Assembly: GCA_030323885.1 (NCBI GenBank)
Contig: CM059186.1
Coordinates: forward strand, 29,311,005-29,375,004
Source: Branchipolynoe longqiensis
Taxonomy: Eukaryota > Annelida > Polychaeta > Phyllodocida > Polynoidae
DNA: 64,000 nucleotides
Direction of reading: 5' to 3'
Part shown: positions 32,462 to 41,094 of the stretch, in pieces
Numbering within the stretch: position 1 is the first letter of the stretch
Layout: every line of letters starts with the position of its first letter
Made by a program: the position numbers and the translations under genes
The notes under the pieces: generated by a model
Told to the model about the DNA's origin: nothing
Database searches by the model: none
What the model saw: the letters and a program-made list of their open reading frames with translations, nothing else

Positions 32462-32655
32462 CAATGACTAAGTCATTGTGTAGTGGGTTCGGATTTGAGG
32501 GGGGGGGGGGCTTGTTTGTTGTTGGGGTGGGGGAAGCACATTGATAAATCTGTCAGGCGATTTCTTGTTGTTGGAGGGGGACAGGTCGGTGAGGTTGGGA
32601 GGAATTGTGTGTTTGGGGGGGGGGGGGCTGCCACATATGCTGCTATTTTGGTAGC
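32462..32655. other. G-homopolymer-rich spacer
   Basis: g runs at 32499-32510 and 32616-32627, otherwise nothing recognised. Confidence 0.4.
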
Positions 32656-32659
32656 ACAT

Positions 32660-33312
32660 TGACTACAGCTTAGGCTAGTGTTGTTGGTGGATGGACTGCA
32701 GTTTAGGCTGTTGTTGTTGGTAGATGGACTCCAGTTTGGGTTGCTGTTGTTGGTGGTGCATGGACCGTAGTTTACGCTGCTGGAGCTGGTGCATGGACTC
32801 CAGTTTAGGCTGCTGTTGGTGGTAGTGCATGGTCTGTTGCTTAGGCTACTGTTGGTTGTAGTGCATGGACTGTAGTTTAAGCTTGTGCTGGTGGTGCATC
32901 GACTGTAGTTTAGGCTGATGTTGTTAGCGGTGCATGGAGCATAGTTTATGGTGCTGTTGTTGGTGAATTGACTGTAGTTTAGGTTGATGTTGTTAGTGGT
33001 GCATGGACCGTAGTTCAGGCTGTTGTTGTTGGTGAATGGACTGCGGTTTAGGCTGTTGTTGGTGGTGCATGGACCGTAGTTTAGGCTGCTGTTGTTGGTG
33101 AATGGACTGTAGTTTAGGTTGCCATTGTTGGTAGTGCATGGAACGTAGTTTAGGCTGATGTTGGTGAATGGACTGTAGTTTAGGTTGCCATTGTTGGTGG
33201 TGCATGGACCTTAGTTTAGGCTGTTGTTGTTAGTGTTGAATGAACTGCAGTTTACGCTGTTGTTGGTGGTGGTGACACATGGACTGCAGTTTAGGTTGCT
33301 GTTGTTGTTTTG
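32660..33312 (+). repeat. ~36-bp minisatellite
   Basis: Units of the form tgcatggaccgtagtttagg followed by ctgttgttggtg, about 18 copies, strongly variable. Minus-strand Gln/His-rich open frames follow from the repeat. Confidence 0.82.
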
Positions 33313-33633
33313 TTTTTTAGTTGTTGGAGGAGGCCCTGTCATGTTGGCTATCGGGCTGTGAGTGGTGGAAAAGGTTACCGGCCATATATAGAGCAGCGAG
33401 GATTACTGAGGATACGCAATCCTCACAGTGCCATAAAGAGCAGCTTAAGCGCTCTCAGGGAATACATAGTGAGAGTGTGGGAAAGGGTGATATAGGTGAG
33501 CCACCAGGTGGTGGGAGGACGCAGTGTGCGCATAACAGGAAACAGGCCAGGAAGACAAAGGGGATGTGGGCGATCAGCAGTCAAAGGCGACAGGAATCTC
33601 ACTCCAGGCTGGCACAATTGTTATCGCTTTGCA
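33313..33633. other. unassigned DNA
   Basis: Open frames of 60-130 codons exist on both strands but show no motif I recognise. The last part runs into AT repeat. Confidence 0.35.
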
Positions 33634-34241
33634 TATGTAATATATATAATACAATATATATAATATTATATTATATATATTATATATATAATATATATAA
33701 TATATATTATATATAATATATGTAATATATAATATAATATATTATATAAATGGTCAAAGTGGAGTGAAGAAGGAAGACTAGGACTAAGTTTGGGTTGATG
33801 TTTATTTCTCTGGTAAGGGGATATATATGTCCTACTAGTAAACTTGTCGGGTTGCAGATAATGACCGACTATCAGTATATCGAGTTAGTCTGTGAGGATC
33901 GGTGTCAGAAGGACACCAACTAGGATGCATTCTTAATTTATATACACATAATACATTAAATAGTAAATATAATATATAATATATGTTCTTTGCAATATAT
34001 AAGATATATTATATATATTATATATTATACATATTATATCTAGTATATATTATACATATTATATATATTATATATATTATATATATTATATATATTATAT
34101 ATATTATATATATTATATATATTATATACATTATATATATTATATATATATATTATATATATAGTATATATTATATATAGTATGCATAGTATATATAGTA
34201 TATATTATATATATTGTATATATGAATTATTATATATATTA
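33634..34241. repeat. TATATTA-type microsatellite, left of the YR element
   Basis: 33634-33750 and 33960-34241 are built of tatatattatatatatt-like words. About 200 bp of ordinary sequence (33755-33955) separates the blocks. The same type resumes at 40205, directly after the element. Confidence 0.9.
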
Positions 34242-34344
34242 TGTAAGATGGGCACGAAGCAAACTCGGATGGTAGATATATTTATTTCAGCATTAAATAG
34301 TACATGCAGTGTATATATAAATAATCTGGCAGGGCCAAAGTGCC
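34242..34344 (-). repeat. split direct repeat B2 (outer 3' end of the element)
   Basis: 103 bp, identical to 34561-34663. On the minus strand it begins ggcactttggccctgccaga and ends gtttgcttcgtgcccatctt aca. It contains AATAAA (complement at 34281-34286), a candidate polyadenylation signal close to the element end. Confidence 0.93.
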
Positions 34345-34374
34345 CTACCGGTAAAAGGATAAAAGAAAAAATAA

Positions 34375-34561
34375 AAGCGAACGGAAGTAGCTGCAGTGCC
34401 GGCTGGAGCGAACTAGCGCGAACCCAGGCTCTGGTTTGTATATATAGGCAGCCTGGCACCCTGAGTGGGCCGCCCACGCCTAGCAGACGAGTGTCCGCGC
34501 ACACGCGAGAGGAGCAGTGCGGATCTTACACGCGCATATACGCTGGCGTATATACGTGGCT
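34375..34561 (-). repeat. split direct repeat A2 (internal copy)
   Basis: 187 bp, identical to A1 at 40018-40204. It abuts B1 directly, so the B1-A2 border has the sequence expected when the outer ends B2 and A1 are joined in a circle. Confidence 0.95.
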
Positions 34562-34663
34562 GTAAGATGGGCACGAAGCAAACTCGGATGGTAGATATAT
34601 TTATTTCAGCATTAAATAGTACATGCAGTGTATATATAAATAATCTGGCAGGGCCAAAGTGCC
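34561..34663 (-). repeat. split direct repeat B1
   Basis: 103 bp, identical to B2. It lies 40 bp beyond the YR stop codon, and its AATAAA complement is at 34600-34605. Confidence 0.93.
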
Positions 34664-34703
34664 AAGGTCCCTGGACCCACTCAGACAGATTAGCTAAAAA
34701 TAA

Positions 34704-35687
34704 TCAATCAATAATGGAGCTCAAGGTGAATGCCACCCTAATGTCTGATACAATGCGCTCGGCAAGCGGGCGAGTAATATATTTGTAAACACAATCGGAG
34801 GACCAGTCCCCCCTGACCTTTATCTCGTCAATAGTTGCGCCCTGGAGGGCGAGGAATGTAGACCCGCCCCTCCGGAGAGAGTGACAGGAGAACATGCTTG
34901 GGTCAAGACCCGCGTCAGCAGCGAATAACTTTATAGTAGTTTGCAAAGTACGGTAATCAAGGGGTCTGAAGCCCCCATCAACGGCAGGGATTTGAAAAGC
35001 CGCTGCATCAGGGGCTACCTTGACCTGACTGAAGTGTTTCTCGACCCAATAGACAGCACAAAGAGAGGTATTTGGGACACGGGCGACAGGGATCAGCAAC
35101 TCCCTTTCTGAAAATTGGATGGTTTTTGACCTACGTATTGAGATAACCATTCCCCATTGAAAAAACTCAAAATCTGATCGCCTAAGGACCGAGGCAGACT
35201 GAGTCAATTGGCACTTGCGCAAGAGAGCTCGGAAGCCAGTTAGAATGGCTGCACGAGCGCAAACATGACCCTCACGCTCTGATAATAAAGCGAAGATCTT
35301 CAAAAGTTCACTTGGCAGTAAAGGGGCCGCCCTTTTCACAGCGCACCCCAAAACACGCTTAGCCCCCCCCATGACGGTCTTAATCTGGTGGGATGAGAAG
35401 TCAATTGGAGGACTGCCCTCAGCCTTAAGAAAAAAATTTAGGGCACTGAGATAATTTGTTATAGAGGAATACTTTAAAGTGCGGGATAGCCAGACGACAT
35501 AAATGGCGACCTGGGAAGATGGACAGGGGATAGGCGAGAGCAAGCCACGGAACTCATCGATAAATGAGAGGTATTTCCGCATCTGCATCGACCTGGTCGA
35601 TCTTGAATTGTCCGAATAATATTGGCCAGACATCGACCTAACTTGAACCTCCAGCTGCGCTAGACCTGTAATAAAGGAAAATGTCAC
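34704..35687 (-). CDS. tyrosine recombinase (YR) of the Ngaro/DIRS element
   Basis: The enzyme is expected to join the circular cDNA to chromosomal DNA by strand exchange through a covalent 3'-phosphotyrosine, with no target duplication. The frame has 327 codons, counted from GTG at 35687. N-terminal core-binding part: about residues 20-110. Catalytic part: GFRALLRKCQL (likely Arg157), the beta-hairpin RRSKTIQF (Lys188), CHSLRRGG (His269, Arg272), GDWSSD (Trp295 in the position often held by His) and YKYI (likely Tyr303). The length fits the family. No ATG opens the frame: it starts right after an in-frame TAG, overlaps the RT stop (TGA) by 3 nt, and the first ATG is codon 19 (35633). A pyrimidine-rich tract ending TTACAG at codons 2-8 could be a splice acceptor. 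The stop is at 34704. Confidence 0.93.
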   Translation of the reverse strand: MTFSFITGLAQLEVQVRSMSGQYYSDNSRSTRSMQMRKYLSFIDEFRGLLSPIPCPSSQVAIYVVWLSRTLKYSSITNYLSALNFFLKAEGSPPIDFSSHQIKTVMGGAKRVLGCAVKRAAPLLPSELLKIFALLSEREGHVCARAAILTGFRALLRKCQLTQSASVLRRSDFEFFQWGMVISIRRSKTIQFSERELLIPVARVPNTSLCAVYWVEKHFSQVKVAPDAAAFQIPAVDGGFRPLDYRTLQTTIKLFAADAGLDPSMFSCHSLRRGGSTFLALQGATIDEIKVRGDWSSDCVYKYITRPLAERIVSDIRVAFTLSSIID

Positions 35688-37804
35688 CTAAAAATATGTG
35701 CACAACACATCAGCCCTGCGGGGTCAACACAAGATATCCGGTCTCTGCTGGAATAGTCCCGCCACCTGCTGAGGGCATCGCAAGTCACATTTTGCTTACT
35801 CTTTATGTAGACAGATTTTATGTCAAAATTATAATTAACCGAAGTCCAGAAGAGTTCTTTGACCCAAGTCATAATTTGTTTGTTGACACAACGCCCGGTG
35901 GCGAGTGCCGCCCTCACAGTGTTATTGTCAGTGATAAAGACAACACACTTGTCCCGCCAAAGGGGCCCCCAACGCCGAGAGGCGGCAACAACTGCCCACA
36001 TCTCCTTTAAATTAATATGGCCGTCAGCAGCGGCGGGGATCGATTCTGCAAAATGGTGACCAACCTCAGAAGGGAGGTCGATATCTTCTACCTCGAAGTT
36101 ACCTACTAACCAGTCGCCCGAGTGAGTCGCTCCAAAGCCCCAATCCGACGCATCGCTATATACCGCTACTGAAGGGGCATGGCTGCCCAGTAGTTTTGCG
36201 TAGCCATTAAAGCGTTCGACAAAGTCTAGCCACCACTTCAGCTCAGACCTGAACTCATCGTTCAGGCGGAATTTGAAAAATGGTTTCCTAAGTTGGCGTA
36301 TAGCGTCATAGACGCGGGTAGAGAAAGAGCGACCCCCTCGGACGACCGTAGCGCAGTGAGCGAGGCGCCCACCAAGGCGCTCCAGGTCCTTACGTGTGGC
36401 CTTACGTTTGCCCAGAAACAGTAATAATTGGTTTTTTAATTTGGCGAGCTTATCGCGGGGGAGGCGGAGCTGGAGTTCAACACTGTCAATTTCAATACCA
36501 AGGAACCTGGTGCGTTGAGAAGGCGCGAGAAGCTTGGGATAGCTCAGATAAAACCCAAGTCTCCTCAATATGGCGGCAATTTTGTTTTGGTTCGAAAGGC
36601 ATTCCTGATAGGTGGTGCCAATGACGGCAAAGTCATCCAAATAGTTAACTGACCTGTTGACTCCTTCACGCACACCACAGCGCAAGACAAAATCGGAAAT
36701 CCGATTGAAGATATATGGGCTAGAGGAAAGCCCCATACATAGACGGTTATCAAAAAAGACCTCTAACCCGGCACCGCTACCAAAATCCCAGCAGATTGCC
36801 TGACGGGGACGGTCACTCGGGTGAATGCAGACGGCTCGATAGGCGTCCTGAATATCAATCGTAGCAATGTAGTCATCACGGACAAGGTTAAAGGCTAAAT
36901 CATCAACACTCATGTAAGAAAAGGTGTTAGTTACCTCGTCCACATAGTTGTTTACAGAATGCTCACTTGGCCTACTGCAATCAATAATTGTGCGAAGGCC
37001 TTCGCCGCTCGACTTAGGAACGGCAAAGACATTATGCACGCAAATAGGAACGCTATCAGCCTTGCTTATATAGCCAAAATTTAATTCGCTAGAAAGTTTC
37101 CTATCGATAAAGAGTTTGTCGCTAAGGACCCTGGCTGCTCTAAATGGGCATGAATAGACAGCATCACATGAGGGGTTAATAACTTTAAAGCCGAAGATGA
37201 CCCCTGCGAGGATAAACTCGAAGTCTCGATCAATTTCACCTCGAAAGAAGCATTCACAAAAAACCCTACATGGCTTCAGTTGGACTCGGCTGTGACCAAT
37301 AAAATGTACACAAGAACAGACAGCATTCAGACAGTCACGCGAAACGTCAAATTCAAGTTCATGTAGACTATTATGAAGGTCACAAGCTTTGACACGGAGG
37401 ATAGGCCCAACGCGCCGGACCATTAACCAGTCACTATTAAACGCGGGGCAATCAGGCATAGCAATGCTAATGCGTGCCGGGGCCTCAGTCTCCTGGGCGA
37501 CCTTGATGCAAACATCGACAAGGGCATCACAAAGCCCAGAGTCATCACCAGCGACCACAATGTCGTTAGAGCGGTCATAAGCCGCAGCCCGCTTACGGCA
37601 GGTATCTGTTCTCACACCACAGCCGTGTTCCACATCACGGCCAGGGTGGAAAAACAACGGCTGTTCCACAGTAGCACAAATAGGGACAGTCGACTCAGGG
37701 GTGGCAGACGGGTGGGCAGAGGTCAAGTCGGTAGCACAATATACCTCGCTGATAAGGTCGGGACTGAATTCCACATTCCCAACCTCCCGGCACAATCCGG
37801 TCAT
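35684..37804 (-). CDS. reverse transcriptase / RNase H of the Ngaro/DIRS element
   Basis: A 706-residue polyprotein part that copies the element RNA into DNA. Residues 1-230 are a poorly conserved N-terminal region. The RT fingers hold FAVPKSS and IIDCSRP (about 260-280). Palm motif A is IATIDIQDAYR (Asp317), motif B MGLSSSPYIFN (357-367), motif C YLDD (388-391) and the following block FLGIEID (434-440). RNase H follows with VYSDASDWGFGA (Asp551), HINLKEMWAV (Glu601), FITDNNTV (Asp626) and SKQNVTCDALSR (Asp675), so all four acidic residues are present. ATG at 37804 is the first start after the gag stop, and the frame is the same as gag. With a single TAG and nine codons between, a Gag-RT readthrough product is possible. 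Nothing is truncated. Confidence 0.96.
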   Translation of the reverse strand: MTGLCREVGNVEFSPDLISEVYCATDLTSAHPSATPESTVPICATVEQPLFFHPGRDVEHGCGVRTDTCRKRAAAYDRSNDIVVAGDDSGLCDALVDVCIKVAQETEAPARISIAMPDCPAFNSDWLMVRRVGPILRVKACDLHNSLHELEFDVSRDCLNAVCSCVHFIGHSRVQLKPCRVFCECFFRGEIDRDFEFILAGVIFGFKVINPSCDAVYSCPFRAARVLSDKLFIDRKLSSELNFGYISKADSVPICVHNVFAVPKSSGEGLRTIIDCSRPSEHSVNNYVDEVTNTFSYMSVDDLAFNLVRDDYIATIDIQDAYRAVCIHPSDRPRQAICWDFGSGAGLEVFFDNRLCMGLSSSPYIFNRISDFVLRCGVREGVNRSVNYLDDFAVIGTTYQECLSNQNKIAAILRRLGFYLSYPKLLAPSQRTRFLGIEIDSVELQLRLPRDKLAKLKNQLLLFLGKRKATRKDLERLGGRLAHCATVVRGGRSFSTRVYDAIRQLRKPFFKFRLNDEFRSELKWWLDFVERFNGYAKLLGSHAPSVAVYSDASDWGFGATHSGDWLVGNFEVEDIDLPSEVGHHFAESIPAAADGHINLKEMWAVVAASRRWGPLWRDKCVVFITDNNTVRAALATGRCVNKQIMTWVKELFWTSVNYNFDIKSVYIKSKQNVTCDALSRWRDYSSRDRISCVDPAGLMCCAHIFR

Positions 37805-37831
37805 ACGCCGACCTCGGCACCCGACAGACCC

Positions 37832-38896
37832 CTAATCTTTACTACACTTATTTCTGATGTGAAACTTGCTGCCACAGCGGGAGCACCAGTGGCCGTAATT
37901 ACAGGTCTTGCCATCACGGGAGCAACCCTCATCTTTATTAAACGCGAAACATGGCTTCTTACCCTCCTTTGTAAAGAGGTGTTTGGAGCTAGCCACAGTA
38001 CCCGTTCTATTTTTATTAGCACTTGAAACGGACCCCCCCTTTTTCATGTATTCGAAAGCATAATATTTCAATGCTATCTCGGGGTTTCCGGATGAGAAAG
38101 CATCGAATCCCTCGGTGACAGCAAGCTTCCTAATGGCCCGATCATAGTTGGCATGGGTTTTCTCCATAAAGGTGCCCGACTTGGCCTTGCCCGCTATGTA
38201 ACCCAAGTGTTTAAGGAGTCGTAAAAGTTTATCCCCGTCTGACACCTTAGAGGCGACCGCCCAATTAACCGAAGCCTCAATTAGCTCGAAGGCGGTCACT
38301 TTCTTGATGTCCTTCCCGTCCTCTACATGGCGGCGAAGCGACCACTTACTACGAGCCTTTCTCTCCCGACTGGTTGAGCGCTCCTCTGACGAACTGGAGC
38401 TGTAGGTCCTTCGTCTATGGCGTCTCCTCCGCCTCTCCCGGGAGGGGCTCCGCTCATGGCTGCTGGTAGGGGCCCTCGAACGCCTCTCGGTCCCACTCTG
38501 TTCCTCCAAGGGATGGCATGACCGGTCGCTTCCCCGGTGACGTGCGCGTCGAGTAGTCGGCTCCCTCCCTCTCTCACGCGTGCGGCCAAGGGTCAAGTTG
38601 GCGACGTCTTCGCGCAGCTCACGCTCGGTGCGTTCCAGTTCCGCAATACGTTTGCGCCTCTCAAGGTTGCGAATCCTTTCGCTGATCTCACGCTCCTCCT
38701 TAGCAAGAGCTTCATCGTCAATGACAAGCCCATTTTCCTCCGCAGCCATGCATCCTTTTCCGCCCTCTGCCATCGTGTCGTCCTCTCTCCCAGTGCACGA
38801 GCGAGTAATCCGTGTATTCGAAGCCCTAGTTGGGCAGTCCACGTTCACAGGCTCAGAGTGCACTCTACTGCAGAACGCACAAAAAGCCTTGGGCAT
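37832..38896 (-). CDS. Gag-like nucleocapsid protein of the Ngaro/DIRS element
   Basis: 354 residues from ATG at 38896; the frame is open further back to a TTG at 38941, but the Met is the likelier start. N-terminus: CAFCSRVH...C (Cys6, Cys9, His13, Cys21), a possible small zinc site. About residues 55-110: charged coiled-coil (EREISERIRNLERRKRIAEL). About 115-190: arginine/serine-rich, SR-type segment. About 195-290: mostly helical and without named domain. C-terminus: tandem zinc fingers C316-x8-C325-x6-C332-x3-H336 (CCCH) and C338-x2-C341-x4-H346-x4-C351 (CCHC knuckle), a pairing seen in Gag proteins of DIRS/Ngaro elements. It is expected to package element RNA in the cytoplasm or nucleus. 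It ends in TAG, in frame with the RT. Confidence 0.85.
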   Translation of the reverse strand: MPKAFCAFCSRVHSEPVNVDCPTRASNTRITRSCTGREDDTMAEGGKGCMAAEENGLVIDDEALAKEEREISERIRNLERRKRIAELERTERELREDVANLTLGRTRERGREPTTRRARHRGSDRSCHPLEEQSGTERRSRAPTSSHERSPSRERRRRRHRRRTYSSSSSEERSTSRERKARSKWSLRRHVEDGKDIKKVTAFELIEASVNWAVASKVSDGDKLLRLLKHLGYIAGKAKSGTFMEKTHANYDRAIRKLAVTEGFDAFSSGNPEIALKYYAFEYMKKGGSVSSANKNRTGTVASSKHLFTKEGKKPCFAFNKDEGCSRDGKTCNYGHWCSRCGSKFHIRNKCSKD

Positions 38897-39050
38897 AATC
38901 GGTGCCGGAAAAAATAAAGGAGGATAAATGGCGTCAGACAAATGGCGTCAAATAGTGTTGTTCCTGATATTTATCACAGGCTCACAGTGCACTCTAGCGC
39001 AGAACGCACAAAGAGCCTTGGGCACAGTCGGTGCCAAAAATAAATAAAAT
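38840..39050 (-). repeat. tandem duplication covering the gag start
   Basis: 38848-38920 (gag N-terminus with its ATG) and 38979-39045 are diverged copies (gcccaaggctttttgtgcgt and gcccaaggctctttgtgcgt). In the outer, upstream copy the ATG is GTG, but the CxxC-x3-H residues are kept. Confidence 0.85.
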
Positions 39051-40017
39051 AAAACAACATAAAATAAATAAATAAATGGCGGATAGATGGCGTTGGGCAA
39101 GTGCCGTCAAATATAGGTGTTCCTGATAGTTAACACAATAAAATAAATGGCGCCAAGAAGAACGACGTCAGAGAAATAAAAATAAAAGTCAATAAAATAA
39201 ATAATGAAAATGCAGTGAAGTGAGTCCTCATATCAGGCACAATAGTGACAGATTGATTGGGTAGTGTTAGAAGGCATAGTCGTCAAAAACGGCAGTGTGA
39301 TAAAAAATAATTGTATGTAAAGGTTGAAGTCATTCAGATCGACTGTCAGGCTGCCTGAGTAAATTAAATATTGGGATTGTAAAGTAAATAATATGTTTGC
39401 ATATGTCTGTCAAATAATCGACAATCAAGTATTAATGATTTATAGCTTAGTAGAAGTCGACAGACAAATTAATATCGACACACACGGAAGCGTATTGTGT
39501 AAGTGTTTGATTCATCGACATTCAAAATATTTTCGCGCCAACCCTACTGGTGTAGGGAGTTGTAAACAATGGCGTCGACACGGCGTCGATACGGCCTTCC
39601 AATATCCTTTCCGGCGTCCGTTTTGGTCGATTTTCTTCACTCAACACACAAGTAGCAAGTAAAATATTGTAAGTTTTGGCTCACGTTAGGCTTGTCTGGA
39701 TGATCGCCTCCACTTGGTCAGTCATTGTAACAGGTAGACTGTGTTATAAACGAACTGGCAGACTGGTAGAAAGCGCACGGGTAAGCTCAGGAAGCGAATC
39801 CGTTTCGGTCGATTTTCGTAACTGGACACACAAGTAGCATATCGGCATAATCGACGGTAAATATTGTAAGTTTTAGCTCACATTAGGCTTGTCTGGACGA
39901 TCACCCTCCACTTGATCAGTCTTAGTTTAGCAGAGAGCACAGGTAACAGGTAGACTGTGTCTGTAAACGAACTGGTAAACAGGTAGAACGCGCACAGGTA
40001 AGCTCAGGTAGAAAGGT
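38942..40017 (-). other. 5' leader of the element
   Basis: About 1.1 kb with no protein frame of note. 39617-39815 and 39803-40010 are diverged copies of a segment of about 200 bp (attgtaagttttggctcacg and attgtaagttttagctcaca; gtagactgtgt; gtaagctcag). No promoter element is certain outside A1. Confidence 0.7.
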
Positions 40018-40204
40018 AAGCGAACGGAAGTAGCTGCAGTGCCGGCTGGAGCGAACTAGCGCGAACCCAGGCTCTGGTTTGTATATATAGGCAGCCTGGC
40101 ACCCTGAGTGGGCCGCCCACGCCTAGCAGACGAGTGTCCGCGCACACGCGAGAGGAGCAGTGCGGATCTTACACGCGCATATACGCTGGCGTATATACGT
40201 GGCT
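40018..40204 (-). repeat. split direct repeat A1 (outer 5' end of the element)
   Basis: 187 bp, identical to A2. On the minus strand it starts agccacgtatatacgccagc. It holds a TATA-like word (cctatatatacaa, complement at 40077-40089) and could carry the element promoter. Confidence 0.94.
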
Positions 40205-40415
40205 ATATATATTATATATATTATGTATATTATATATAGTATATATCTTATATATATTATATGTATTATATATATTATATATATTATATATATTATATAT
40301 ATTATATATATTATATATATTATATATATATTATACATATTATATATATTATACATATTATATATATTATATATATATATGTATATTTGCATTATATATA
40401 TGTATATATATGCAT
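40205..40415. repeat. TATATTA-type microsatellite, right of the YR element
   Basis: atatatattatatatattatgtat-like words continue the array seen at 33960-34241. The two blocks are parts of one target interrupted by the element. Confidence 0.9.
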
Positions 40416-40998
40416 ATCGACATCTTGGATTCAATCAGCGAGCCGGCAACTGGCTGTCAGCGGTACTCCGTGATCAGATTACATCTAATTAATCGGACAA
40501 ACGCGGGCGTCCTGCTTGCTGGCTACATCCGATGGCAGACGTCACCCACGGCCAGCATGTCTGCCCGAGATCGTGAGACGCGGTATTAATTAATGTCTGG
40601 TTTATTATTAACACAAGCCAGATTGGGAAGCGTAGGTGAGGCGGGTGATGGGGGTGTTTATCTGTGTGTGTGTGTGGAGGGGTGGGGGCGGTGAGGGGAT
40701 CAGGTCTGGGCTCACATGACAGCTCGAGATGTGACAGCTGACAACAACAGCACCTCGTCTCACCCAACGACGCCGGTGTCGTAATGTTAGCAACGCGCTC
40801 ACCAGGCGGCGTCACAAGCCGCTGGTGCTGCCCCTGGCTGCCGGTGCTGTTACGGCTTCCCGTCCGTGTGACGGCGGTTCGCTGATGGCGGTTGCCATGT
40901 CCACTTACCTGTTGGCTGTAAACCAGGCCGGCTACCAGCGGAAGCTAAGTTTCCTTCCGGCTTCCACTCTGCTCAGTGCATGCCGTTATTTCCAGCCC
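40416..40998. other. unassigned DNA
   Basis: A GT patch lies at 40658-40675. A plus-strand frame begins at 40825, but its predicted sequence has no recognised domain and soon enters satellite. No gene is called. Confidence 0.35.
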
Positions 40999-41007
40999 TC
41001 ACTGCCT

Positions 41008-41062
41008 ACCCTGAACCTGACCCTGACCCTGACCCTGATCCTGACCCTGACCCTGCGCATTA
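41008..41062 (+). repeat. (CCCTGA)n hexamer array
   Basis: About nine copies of ccctga with one tcctga. It is hexameric but is not the animal telomere repeat TTAGGG. Confidence 0.88.
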
Positions 41063-41094
41063 TCACTAGGTCACTACAAGCCATTACCAGGCCC

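Larger units (their letters stand above)
34242..40204 (-). mobile_element. complete Ngaro/DIRS-type tyrosine-recombinase retrotransposon
   Basis: This 5963-bp element, read on the minus strand, has the order A1 (40204-40018), leader, gag, RT/RNase H, YR, B1 (34663-34561), A2 (34561-34375), a 30-bp spacer and B2 (34344-34242). That split-direct-repeat plan is known from Ngaro-type members of the DIRS order, which integrate through a circular DNA using a tyrosine recombinase instead of a DDE integrase. Both A copies and both B copies match exactly. No target duplication is expected and none is seen. All three reading frames are intact apart from one TAG between gag and RT. Family assignment rests on protein motifs and repeat layout. 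Confidence 0.95.

Noticed and set aside
32993..33205. Gln/His-rich minus-strand frame
   Set aside because: Translation of the 36-bp minisatellite.
33423..33716. Possible short genes at 33310-33716
   Set aside because: No motif on either strand and the frame runs into AT repeat.
35681..36059. Plus-strand frames opposite RT
   Set aside because: Antisense shadows of the RT/RNase H gene with no motif.
41008..41062. Telomere-like hexamers (CCCTGA)
   Set aside because: Not the TTAGGG/CCCTAA animal repeat; too short and internal.
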